Shown here one piece after another: positions 23,469 through 31,200 of a DNA stretch of 39,925 nt. Under the pieces are notes generated by a model that had not been told where the DNA came from, searched no databases, and saw only the letters and a program-made list of their open reading frames with translations. The translations under genes were made by a program, and so were the position numbers. This stretch comes from Euryarchaeota archaeon RBG_16_67_27 (GTDB taxonomy: Archaea > Thermoplasmatota > Thermoplasmata > RBG-16-68-12). Positions within the stretch are counted from its first letter, which is position 1. Each line of letters opens with the position of its first letter. The stretch is from contig MGVZ01000028.1 in assembly GCA_001800745.1 (NCBI GenBank), positions 1-39,925 on the forward strand. The letters run 5' to 3'.

Positions 23469-25150
23469 TGGATCTCGATCCGGTAGCGCTCGGAGGCCCG
23501 GCGGTACAGGTTCCTCCAGAGGAGCTTGTTCATCGCGAGGACGACGACGATCATCGTGAGCACGGTGAGGAGGATCATCTCGTTGTCCGGCGTGGCGGCG
23601 AACGTCGCCCGAGCGAGGAGGTTTCCGATGCCCGTGACCTCGTGCACGGGCCCGCCGAAGGGGATGTACTCGGAGACGATGAGCGCGTTCCATCCCGCGC
23701 CCCATGCCGTGACGCTCCCCGTCACGATCGAGGGCATCGCCGCGGGCAGGAGCACGCGCCGCCAGTACCTCCAGCCCCGCACCCCGAAGGCGCGGGCTGC
23801 GTCGTGCAGGTCCGCGGGGACCCCGCGGATTCCCGCGATGAGGTTGAAGAGGAGGTACCACTGCATCGCGAAGAGGGCGATCAGGAGCGCCGCGAGCTCG
23901 TCCTCGAGGCCCGCGAAGGAGGCGATCCCGATCGAGGCGCCGAGGATCACCGGCAGGAGTGCGGTCGCGGGGAGGGAAGCGAACACCTCGAGCACGGGCG
24001 TGAGGAGCCGCGAGGCCCTCGCGTCCCGCGCGACCCACGCCGCCATCGGGATCGTCCATGCGAGGGCCAGGCCGTACGCGAGGGCGAGCCGCAGGAAGGA
24101 AGAGGCGGTCGCCACCGGGATCTCCCGCGCGGCCTCGGGCAGCGGTCGTGCGAGGAGTCCGATGAGCCCCGCGACGCCCGCCGCGACGACGATCACGAAG
24201 ATCGCCGCGAACATCGCGATGTCCACCCGTCGCACGGTCCGCAGGGTCCCCGGATGGGATGCGTACGCGCGCTCGAGCCGCTCGGACGCATGCTCCCACC
24301 GGTCCCGCAACGGGCGTGCCGTCGCGAGGACCCGCGCGCGGAGCCCGGGGAAGCGGGGCAGCCAGCGCAGCCGCTCGTACGGCCCCGGGACGCGGGGCAC
24401 GCCGCCGACCGCGTCGAAGCGGAACCGCTCCGCCCAGAGCGACGTCGGGCGCCAGACGATCGCGTCGAGCGTGAGGACGACCGCGGCGAGGGCGCCGAGC
24501 CCCAGGAAGATCCCTGGGACGTCCCCCGCGATCCCTGCCTCCGCGATGTATGCGCCGAGGCCGGGGCGTGTGTGCCGTTCCCCGAACGCGGTGAACACCT
24601 CGCTCGCGACGAGGAAGTACCACCCGTTCGACCAGGAGAGCATCGAGTTGTACACGAGCTTCGGGACCATCGCGGGGAACAAGAGGCGGCGGAAGCGCAA
24701 CCAACCCCGGAGGCCGAACCCCGTCGCGGCGCTCTCGAGGTCATGAGGAATCGTCGTGAGCGACTCGTACACCCCGTATGCCATGTTCCAGGCCATGCTC
24801 GTGAAGATGAGGAAGACGACCGCGAACTCGAGGCCGATCGGGTGTCCGTGGAAGGTCGCGACGAAGAACACGAGGGCCGCAGGGAAGAAGCCAAAGATCG
24901 GCACGGACTGGAGGACGTCAAGGAAGGGGAGCAGGATCGCCGCCGCGCGCCGGTTCGTCGCGGCGGCATGTCCGAAGGCGACTGCGAAGACGACGGAGAG
25001 CGCGTACGCGGCACCCAGCCGGGCGACGGAGAACGACGCGATGACCGGAAGGAGCACGAGGTCCGCGGCCTGCGCGGGGAATGCGGCGACCGCGACCGCC
25101 GCGACCGCGACGAGGACGAGCCCGATCGCACGAGCCCGGCTGAGTCCCAT
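23465..25150 (-). CDS. duplicated ABC permease (COG4986 type)
   Basis: 561 residues with two binding-protein-dependent permease domains fused head to tail. Each has an EAA loop: ESAATGFGLRGWLRFRRLLFPAMVP (about 139-163) and HDAARAFGVRGWRYWRRVLLPAAMP (about 446-470). About twelve hydrophobic helices are visible, with a polar linker in the middle (SERLERAYASHPGTLRTVRRVD). Duplicated permeases of this kind are known as COG4986, an anion-type importer of unproven substrate. No extracytoplasmic binding protein is encoded nearby. Its TATA box 26 nt upstream predicts leaderless translation. Confidence 0.88.
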   Translation of the reverse strand: MGLSRARAIGLVLVAVAAVAVAAFPAQAADLVLLPVIASFSVARLGAAYALSVVFAVAFGHAAATNRRAAAILLPFLDVLQSVPIFGFFPAALVFFVATFHGHPIGLEFAVVFLIFTSMAWNMAYGVYESLTTIPHDLESAATGFGLRGWLRFRRLLFPAMVPKLVYNSMLSWSNGWYFLVASEVFTAFGERHTRPGLGAYIAEAGIAGDVPGIFLGLGALAAVVLTLDAIVWRPTSLWAERFRFDAVGGVPRVPGPYERLRWLPRFPGLRARVLATARPLRDRWEHASERLERAYASHPGTLRTVRRVDIAMFAAIFVIVVAAGVAGLIGLLARPLPEAAREIPVATASSFLRLALAYGLALAWTIPMAAWVARDARASRLLTPVLEVFASLPATALLPVILGASIGIASFAGLEDELAALLIALFAMQWYLLFNLIAGIRGVPADLHDAARAFGVRGWRYWRRVLLPAAMPSIVTGSVTAWGAGWNALIVSEYIPFGGPVHEVTGIGNLLARATFAATPDNEMILLTVLTMIVVVLAMNKLLWRNLYRRASERYRIEIQ

Positions 25151-25172
25151 CCGGCCCGGGAAGGCCCGGACC

Positions 25173-25180
25173 CTATTTAC
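25173..25180 (-). promoter_or_regulatory. TATA box of the ABC transporter operon
   Basis: CCGTAAATAGGG on the minus strand, centred 26 nt before the permease ATG, in the 48-nt gap after argF. It implies a transcript separate from argF and a leaderless first gene. Confidence 0.6.
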
Positions 25181-25198
25181 GGGTTGCCGCCGCCCCTC

Positions 25199-26128
25199 TC
25201 AGACGCCCGCGAGGAACCGAGCGAGGATCGCCTTCTGCGCGTGGAGCCGGTTCTCGGCCTGATCGAACACGACGGACTGCGGACCGTCGATCACGTCGTC
25301 CGTGATCTCGAGGCCGCGGTGCGCGGGGAGGCAGTGCATGACGATCGCATCCTTGCCTGCGGCTTTCACGAGCTTGCCGTTCACCTGGAACGGCAGGAAT
25401 GTCCGCTCCCGTTCCTCCCTCTCCTTCTCCATTCCCATGGAGACCCACACGTCCGTGTACACGACATCCGTACGCTCGACGGCGTCGAACGGGTCGTGGA
25501 CGACCGCGATCTCCGCGCCCGTCTCCTTCCCGATCCGCTTCGCCGCGGCGAGCAGACTCGCGTCGGGCTCGTAGCCTTTCGGGACCCCCGCGGAAACGTG
25601 CATCCCCGCGATCGCGCACCCCAGGAGGAGCGAGTTGCACACGTTGTTCCCGTCCCCGACGTACGCAAGGCGCTTGCCGGGCAGGGCGCCCTTGTGCTCC
25701 TGGATCGTGAACAGGTCCGTGATGATCTGACATGGGTGCTCCCTGTCGTCGAGCCCGTTGATCACGGGGACCGTGGCGTGCTTCGCGAGCTCGCGGACGT
25801 TCTCGTTCTTGAACGCGCGGTACACGATCCCGTCGACGTAGCGGCTCAAGACCCTCGCCGTGTCCGCGATCGTCTCCCCCCGGCCAATCTGCAGGTCGTC
25901 CGGGCTCAGGAAGAGCGCGTGGCCGCCGAGCTGGGTCATCCCGACCTCGAAGGAAACCCGCGTCCGAGTGGACGCCTTCTCGAAGATCATCGCGAGGCTC
26001 CTGCCGCGGAGGGGCTCGTACGGTTCGCCCGCCTTCGTCCGGTTCTTCAGGTTCGTGGCGAACTCGAGGAGTCCGACGAGGTCCTCCCGGACATCGAGCA
26101 TGGAGAGCAGGTCGCGCTTCGCGGGCAT
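25199..26128 (-). CDS. argF: ornithine carbamoyltransferase
   Basis: 309 residues. Joins carbamoyl phosphate and ornithine to give citrulline in arginine synthesis. The carbamoyl-phosphate site STRTR is at 53-57, HPCQ at 131-134, and the ornithine-binding HCLP loop at 266-269; SMGME fits the ornithine SMG-type loop and sets it apart from aspartate transcarbamylase. The ATG at 26128 lies about 28 nt after a TATA box. It stands alone, with no other arginine genes in the window. Confidence 0.96.
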   Translation of the reverse strand: MPAKRDLLSMLDVREDLVGLLEFATNLKNRTKAGEPYEPLRGRSLAMIFEKASTRTRVSFEVGMTQLGGHALFLSPDDLQIGRGETIADTARVLSRYVDGIVYRAFKNENVRELAKHATVPVINGLDDREHPCQIITDLFTIQEHKGALPGKRLAYVGDGNNVCNSLLLGCAIAGMHVSAGVPKGYEPDASLLAAAKRIGKETGAEIAVVHDPFDAVERTDVVYTDVWVSMGMEKEREERERTFLPFQVNGKLVKAAGKDAIVMHCLPAHRGLEITDDVIDGPQSVVFDQAENRLHAQKAILARFLAGV

Positions 26129-26152
26129 TGGCCGTCGATTCCTGCGAACCTA

Positions 26153-26160
26153 CTAAACGT
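26153..26160 (-). promoter_or_regulatory. TATA box of argF
   Basis: AACGTTTAGTAGG on the minus strand, about 28 nt before the argF ATG, giving a leaderless or near-leaderless mRNA. It lies right beside an 8-bp inverted repeat that may be an operator. Confidence 0.5.
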
Positions 26161-26162
26161 TT

Positions 26163-26192
26163 GTGTCCGGAGTGCCAGAGGCGGCCGGACAC
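26163..26192. promoter_or_regulatory. inverted repeat between divergent argF and membrane-protein promoters
   Basis: GTGTCCGG (26163-26170) and CCGGACAC (26185-26192) are exact reverse complements with a 14-bp spacer, placed between two divergent TATA boxes (26153-26160 and 26199-26206). Centre-to-centre spacing of the arms is 22 bp, about two helical turns, as suits a dimeric regulator. The repressor is not known. Confidence 0.45.
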
Positions 26193-26198
26193 CCAAGT

Positions 26199-26206
26199 CC
26201 TTAAGG
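26199..26206 (+). promoter_or_regulatory. TATA box of the small membrane protein gene
   Basis: AAGTCCTTAAGGAAAC, centred 28 nt before the ATG at 26231. Leaderless spacing. Confidence 0.5.
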
Positions 26207-26230
26207 AAACTCCGCGCCATCTCGCGCGGG

Positions 26231-26491
26231 ATGGCCCCGCCCCGGACCACCGCCGCGGAGCGCGAGCGGGAGGCCCGTGAGGCCGCCGTCCGGCGACGCG
26301 GGCTGTCCGCCCGCGTCGGGACCGTCGGAGTCGTCCTGCTCTTCCTCGGCGGAATTGGGACGATCCTCTCACCGGAGAACGTCGCGACGATGATCGGCGT
26401 GATCGTCGTCGGGATCGTCCTCGTCCTCGCGGCGCTCCTCCTGATCTCGGACGCGGTCCGCGACGTGAAGGCGCTGACCAAAAACCTATAA
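26231..26491 (+). CDS. small two-helix membrane protein, unknown function
   Basis: 86 residues hidden at the end of a 1007-residue antisense shadow frame. It starts with a charged helix (AAEREREAREAAVRRR) and has two hydrophobic segments (about 29-46 and 52-73), then a short cytoplasmic-looking tail VRDVKALTKNL. A TATA box at leaderless distance and normal codon use support it. No family recognised. Its last codon and TAA stop double as the TATA box of the tRNA-His gene. Confidence 0.65.
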   Translation: MAPPRTTAAEREREAREAAVRRRGLSARVGTVGVVLLFLGGIGTILSPENVATMIGVIVVGIVLVLAALLLISDAVRDVKALTKNL

Positions 26492-26492
26492 G
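26485..26492 (+). promoter_or_regulatory. TATA box of tRNA-His
   Basis: CCTATAAG, centred about 29 nt before the G(-1) of the tRNA. It overlaps the final Leu codon and stop (CTA TAA) of the upstream small membrane protein gene. Confidence 0.65.
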
Positions 26493-26518
26493 GCGTGCCC
26501 CGTATCCGACGCCCCGCG

Positions 26519-26593
26519 GCCGGGATGGGCTAGCTTGGTTCATGCTAGGGGACTGTGGATCCCTTGACGCGAGTTCAAATCTCGCTCCCGGCC
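26519..26593 (+). tRNA. tRNA-His (anticodon GTG)
   Basis: The acceptor stem GCCGGGA/TCCCGGC is fully paired. The anticodon arm is GGGGA-CTGTGGA-TCCCT with GTG at 26555-26557. The T arm is GCGAG-TTCAAAT-CTCGC. T8, A14, G18, G19, A21, T33 and TTC are in place; the D stem has one T-T mismatch at 13-22. The discriminator is C73 and the base before position 1 is G (26518), so the G(-1):C73 pair that marks tRNA-His for histidyl-tRNA synthetase is encoded. There is no intron and no encoded CCA. The 656-nt-scale ORF frames crossing it are shadows. Confidence 0.95.
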
Positions 26594-26622
26594 CTCCGGC
26601 CTCGGCTCGAGGACGATACCCG

Positions 26623-26629
26623 TTTATAC
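26623..26629 (+). promoter_or_regulatory. TATA box of the glycosyltransferase gene
   Basis: ACCCGTTTATACGG lies between tRNA-His and the glycosyltransferase; its centre is about 39 nt before the ATG at 26665. Confidence 0.5.
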
Positions 26630-26664
26630 GGCGAGCCGGTTCCGCATCCGAACGGCGGACCACG

Positions 26665-28116
26665 ATGCGTGTCCCGCTTCTCCGTCAGGTCACGATGCGA
26701 CGCGCGCTCCTCGGGGTCGTCGCCCTCGGCCTGACGCTCCGTGGCCTCGCGTTCCTCACGTCCCGCGTCTCCTCGGACGCGAGCTCGTTCGGTGTCATGG
26801 CGGTGAGCCTCCTCGCCCGGGGCGAGTTCGTCATGCCCCTGGGGGAGTACTGGTCCGACAGCTGGGCGCCGACGTACAGCCATCACTACTCCCCCGGCTA
26901 CCCGGTCTTCCTCGTCCCGTTCGTCGCGATCGGCGGGTTCACGCCGTGGGCGATCAAGGCCGCGGGGCTTGTCTCCGGAGTCCTCGCCCTCCTCACCGTG
27001 GGGTGGACGACCCGGGACCTGTACGGGCCGGACCGCGCGCTCGTGGTGACCGCGGTCGCCGCCGTCGACCCGATCCTCGTGAAGAGCGCGGGCATCGGGT
27101 ACAGCGAGAACCTCCTGGTCGCGTTCTTCATCCTGACGATCTGGGCGATCCTGAAGAGCCTGAGCCGGGAGCGGTTCATCGTCCTCGCGGGCCTGTTCGC
27201 GGGGCTCGCGTTCCTGACGAAGGGGGTCATGGGATGGTTCTTCCTCGTCGCGGGGTTCGCGGGCCTCGCCTGGCGCTTCCACTTCATGCGCTGGCGCGTG
27301 TTCCGCCAGACGTACTACCTCCTGGCGATCGCCGTGTTCGGGGCGTTCGTCCTCTTGTGGTCGTTCCGGAACCTTTCCCACTTCTGGGACGGGTCCGTCG
27401 CGGGGCTCCTCACCGCCTGGCAGAGCAGTGCGTACTTCTCGACCGCCTTCGACGAGAGCCTCGCGCGGCCCGGAGACCTCGCGTTCATCCTCCTCGCGCG
27501 GATCCCGCTCTACATCGGGTTCTTCCTCTTCTTCGGGGGGTTCTGGGCGAGGGACCTGCGCCGCGCCCCCAAGATCACCGACGAGCACTACAGCGGCCTC
27601 TGGCTCGCCGTCGGGCTCACGTACGTCCTCGCCTGGATCATCGCGGGGATCCTGTGGGTCCACGAACGGAACCCGGTCTTCTGGGTCGACCAGCTCCGCT
27701 ACGTCGCGGTCGGCACGGTGCCGCTCTTCTGGCTCGTCGTGAAGGACGCGGACCTCGGCTCCGTCGCCTTCCGACGGAAGCTCGCTGCGACCCTCGTCGT
27801 CCTCCTCGCTGTCGCGGTCCTGGGCGTGTCCCAGCCTGCGCCCGGCGTGTACACCGTGTACGACGCCCTGAACGAACGCGTCGCCCCGGGGGACGTCGTC
27901 GCGGTCGACGGGCTCCTCCGGTACGAGGTCATGCTCTACGTGGGAGGAGATGTCGCGTACGTGCCGTACGCCCCCGGCGTCCCCGCGGATTTCGTGATCA
28001 CGGCGAACCTCTCGCGCGTGTACCCGGGCTACGTGCTCCTCGCGACCGGCGTCACGCCGAACACGATCGCGGGCCTGGTCCCGGCCTTCGACGGGGCGCT
28101 CTGGGGCCGCCCCTGA
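26665..28116 (+). CDS. GT-C family membrane glycosyltransferase (PMT/ArnT-like)
   Basis: 483 residues with about ten hydrophobic helices. After the first helix comes a polar extracytoplasmic loop with SDASSFGVMAVSLLARGEF and HHYSPGYPVF, the layout of GT-C enzymes that use a dolichyl- or polyprenyl-phosphate sugar donor; the Asp of SSDAS is the likely catalytic acid position. FLTKGVMGWFFLV is the typical second loop. The C-terminal 100 residues form a soluble domain (YDALNERVAPGDVVAVDG, YEVMLYVGGDVAYVP). The track start at 26542 lies within the tRNA. ATG 26665 follows the TATA box; ATG 26695, with AGGTCACG, is an alternative. The acceptor is unknown; no partner enzymes are nearby. Confidence 0.75.
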   Translation: MRVPLLRQVTMRRALLGVVALGLTLRGLAFLTSRVSSDASSFGVMAVSLLARGEFVMPLGEYWSDSWAPTYSHHYSPGYPVFLVPFVAIGGFTPWAIKAAGLVSGVLALLTVGWTTRDLYGPDRALVVTAVAAVDPILVKSAGIGYSENLLVAFFILTIWAILKSLSRERFIVLAGLFAGLAFLTKGVMGWFFLVAGFAGLAWRFHFMRWRVFRQTYYLLAIAVFGAFVLLWSFRNLSHFWDGSVAGLLTAWQSSAYFSTAFDESLARPGDLAFILLARIPLYIGFFLFFGGFWARDLRRAPKITDEHYSGLWLAVGLTYVLAWIIAGILWVHERNPVFWVDQLRYVAVGTVPLFWLVVKDADLGSVAFRRKLAATLVVLLAVAVLGVSQPAPGVYTVYDALNERVAPGDVVAVDGLLRYEVMLYVGGDVAYVPYAPGVPADFVITANLSRVYPGYVLLATGVTPNTIAGLVPAFDGALWGRP

Positions 28117-28181
28117 GTCCACTCGAGCCGGCCGCCGGCGCCGCGGCGGCGCCTCCCCGGTCCGAGAACGGCCTCCACACG

Positions 28182-28190
28182 TTTTTATAG
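28182..28190 (+). promoter_or_regulatory. TATA box of ileS
   Basis: CACGTTTTTATAGGGAG is a near-consensus archaeal TATA box about 87 nt before the ileS ATG. It leaves a leader of about 60 nt that ends in AAGGAGGGG, unlike the mostly leaderless genes nearby. Confidence 0.65.
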
Positions 28191-28272
28191 GGAGGGCCGG
28201 TTCGGCTCATCGCCTCCTCGGGGCGAAGAGCAAGTCCCTGGGGCGCCGCGAATCCCTCAAGGAGGGGCTGCG

Positions 28273-31200
28273 ATGATCAAGCAGGCGGAAGACGAGTACG
28301 TCCCCGTAGAGCTCGAGAAGCAGGTCCGGGACTTCTGGACCCGCGCGAAGGTGTACGCGAAGACCGTCGCCGCGCGATCGAAGGCGGAGGACTTCTACTT
28401 CGTCGACGGGCCGCCGTACACGACCGGGGCGATTCATCTCGGCCAGGTCCTGAACAAGACGATCAAGGACTGCGTCGTGCGCTGGCACCGGATGCGCGGG
28501 TACAACGTCCGCGACCAGCCGGGCTACGACATGCACGGCCTCCCGATCGAGGTCCAGGTCGAGAAGACGCTGGGGATCACGAACAAGAAGGAGATCGAGG
28601 ACTTCGGGATCGAGAAGTTCGTGAACACGTGCCGGGACTTCTCCCTCGACCTCCTGAGGAAGATGAACGGCCAGTTCGCCGAGCTCGGGGTGTGGCTCGA
28701 CTGGGACCGGCCGTACATGACGATCCGGAACGAGTACATCGAGGCCGCGTGGTGGACTTTCAAACGCGCGCACGAGCGCGGCCTCCTCTACGAGGCGCTC
28801 CGATCCCTCCAGTGGTGCAGCCGGTGCGAGACCGCGCTCGCGGAGGCGGAGGTCGAGTACTCCGACGAGACGGATCCGTCGATCTACGTCAAGTTCCCCC
28901 TCACGGACCGACCGGACGAGTCCCTCCTGATCTGGACGACGACCCCGTGGACCCTGCCCGCGAACATGGCGATCGCGGTCCATCCCGATCTCACGTACGC
29001 GAAGGTCAAGCTCACCCGCGGCGGAAAGTCGGAGCACCTGTGGATCCTCGAGTCCGTCGTCCCCGAGGTCATGGCCCTCGCGGGTCTCACCGCGTTCGAG
29101 GTCGTTGAGCGCAAGGCGGGCAAGGATCTCGTCGGGCTCGAGTACGCCCACCCCCTCGCCCCGAAGATCCCGTTCCAGGCCTCCGTGAAGGGGGAATGGG
29201 TGCACCGCGTCCTGCCGTCCGGCTTCGTCGAGGCGGAGCGCACGGGGCTCGTCCACACGGCCCCGGGGCACGGCCCCGAGGATTTCGACCTCGGCCAGGC
29301 GCACGGCCTCACGCCGTTCTCCCCCGTGGACGAACGCGGGCGGTTCACCGCGGAGGCGGGCGACTACGTCGGGCGGCAGGTCCGCGAGGCGAACTTCCTG
29401 ATCACGGACGACCTCAAGGGGTTCCACGCACTGTTCGTGGATGACGACATCGTCCACTCGTACGGGCACTGCTGGCGCTGCAAGTCGCCCGTGATCTACC
29501 GCGCGACGACGCAGTGGTTCCTCAAGGTCACCGACGTCAAGCCGAAGATGATCGAGGAGATCCGCCGGATCTCCTGGTTCCCGGACTGGGCGGGGTCCGC
29601 GCGCCAGCTCGACTGGACCCAGAACCTCCGGGACTGGTGCCTCTCCCGCCAGCGGTACTGGGGCATCCCCCTCCCGATCTGGCGGTGCTCCTCGTGCCGC
29701 GCTTGGACGGTCCTCGGGTCCGCGGCGGACCTCCGCCGCGCGAAGGGTTACGTCGAAGGCATGGACCTCCACCGGCCCTGGATCGATGCCGTCGTCCTGC
29801 CCTGCTCTGCGTGCGGGGGTGAGATGGCGCGGATCAAGGACATCCTCGATGTATGGTTCGACAGCGGGGTCGCGAGTTGGGCGAGCCTCGGCTATCCGGC
29901 GCGGGAGGACGAGTTCAAGCGGTGGTGGCCGACGGACTGGATCGTCGAGGGGCCCGACCAGACCCGGGGCTGGTTCAACTCCCAGCTCGCCGCGGGGGTC
30001 GTCGCGTTCGATCGCGCACCCTACCAGGCCGTCCTGATGCACGGCTGGGTAAACGGGCCCGACGGGCGCCAGATGCACAAGTCCCTCGGGAACTTCATCG
30101 AACCCCGCGTCGTGATCGACAAGTTCGGCGTGGATGCGCTCCGGTTCTACGTCCTCGCGGTGAACCCCCCCTGGGACGACATCACGTTCCAGGAGGAGGG
30201 CGTCCGCACCGCGCAGCGCTCGCTCAACATCCTGTGGAACGTGCTCCGGTTCGCGACGACGTACATGCTCCTCGACCGGTACGACCCCGCGCGGGACACC
30301 CTCCCGAGCCTCGAGGGACACCTGCGCCCGGAGGACCGTTGGCTCCTGTCCCGGCTCGAGGGGCTTCGCGCGACCGTGGACCGGGAGATGCAGGCGTACC
30401 AGCTCCACCGCGCGTTCCGGGCGGTCGAGTCGTTCGTGCTCGATGACCTGTCCCGGTGGTACGTGAAGCTCGTCCGCGAGCGGACGTGGGTCGAGTCGTC
30501 GGACCGTTCGAAGACCGCCGCGTATGCGGTGCTCTTCGAGGCCCTCGTGACGACCGCGGCCCTGCTCGCCCCCGCCGCGCCGTACATCGCCGAGGCGATC
30601 TACCAGCGGCTCGACGGTCGGAAGCTGTCCGTCCACATGCTCGACTGGCCGGCCCCCTTCGAGGGGCGTTCCGCCCCGGGGCTCGAGACCTCGATGGCCG
30701 TCGTCCAGGAGCTCGTCGAGGTCGTCGCGAAGGAGCGGCAGAAGGGCGGGCGCAAGCTCCGCTGGCCCGTCCGGCTCATCGCGCTCAAGGGCGCGACGGA
30801 GGGCGCGGCGAGGGCGCTCACCGATCTCCGGGAGATCTTCGTCCAGCAGGCGAACGCGAAGGAGTTCGTCCTCCTGAAGGCCCACGAGGAGTTCCCCGGG
30901 ATGGCGCTCGTCCTGAGGCCGGACGCGGGCGTGATCGGGAAGGCGTACCGGGCCCTCCTCCCGAAGATCGCGATGGTCCTCGAGTCCCGGAGCGCGGAGG
31001 AGATCAAGAAGGCGCTCGACAAGGGCGAATACAAGCTCGGGATCGACGGGCAGATCATCACGATCGAGAAGTCGATGGTCGCTTTCGGCCGGAAGATGCC
31101 CGAGGATGTCGCGATCGTCCCGACGCCCCATGGCGAACTCTACGTGGACATGCGGATCACGCCGGAGATCGAGAGGGAGGGGTACGCCCGGGAGATCGTC

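Noticed and set aside
23468-26230. Most of the 1007-residue plus-strand frame opposite the ABC transporter and argF
   Set aside because: Low-complexity Arg/Asp/Glu sequence antisense to three clear genes. Only its last 86 codons, from the ATG at 26231, are taken as a real gene.
26542-26664. N-terminal extension of the glycosyltransferase frame
   Set aside because: The longer frame begins inside tRNA-His and crosses the TATA box; the start at 26665 or 26695 is more sensible.
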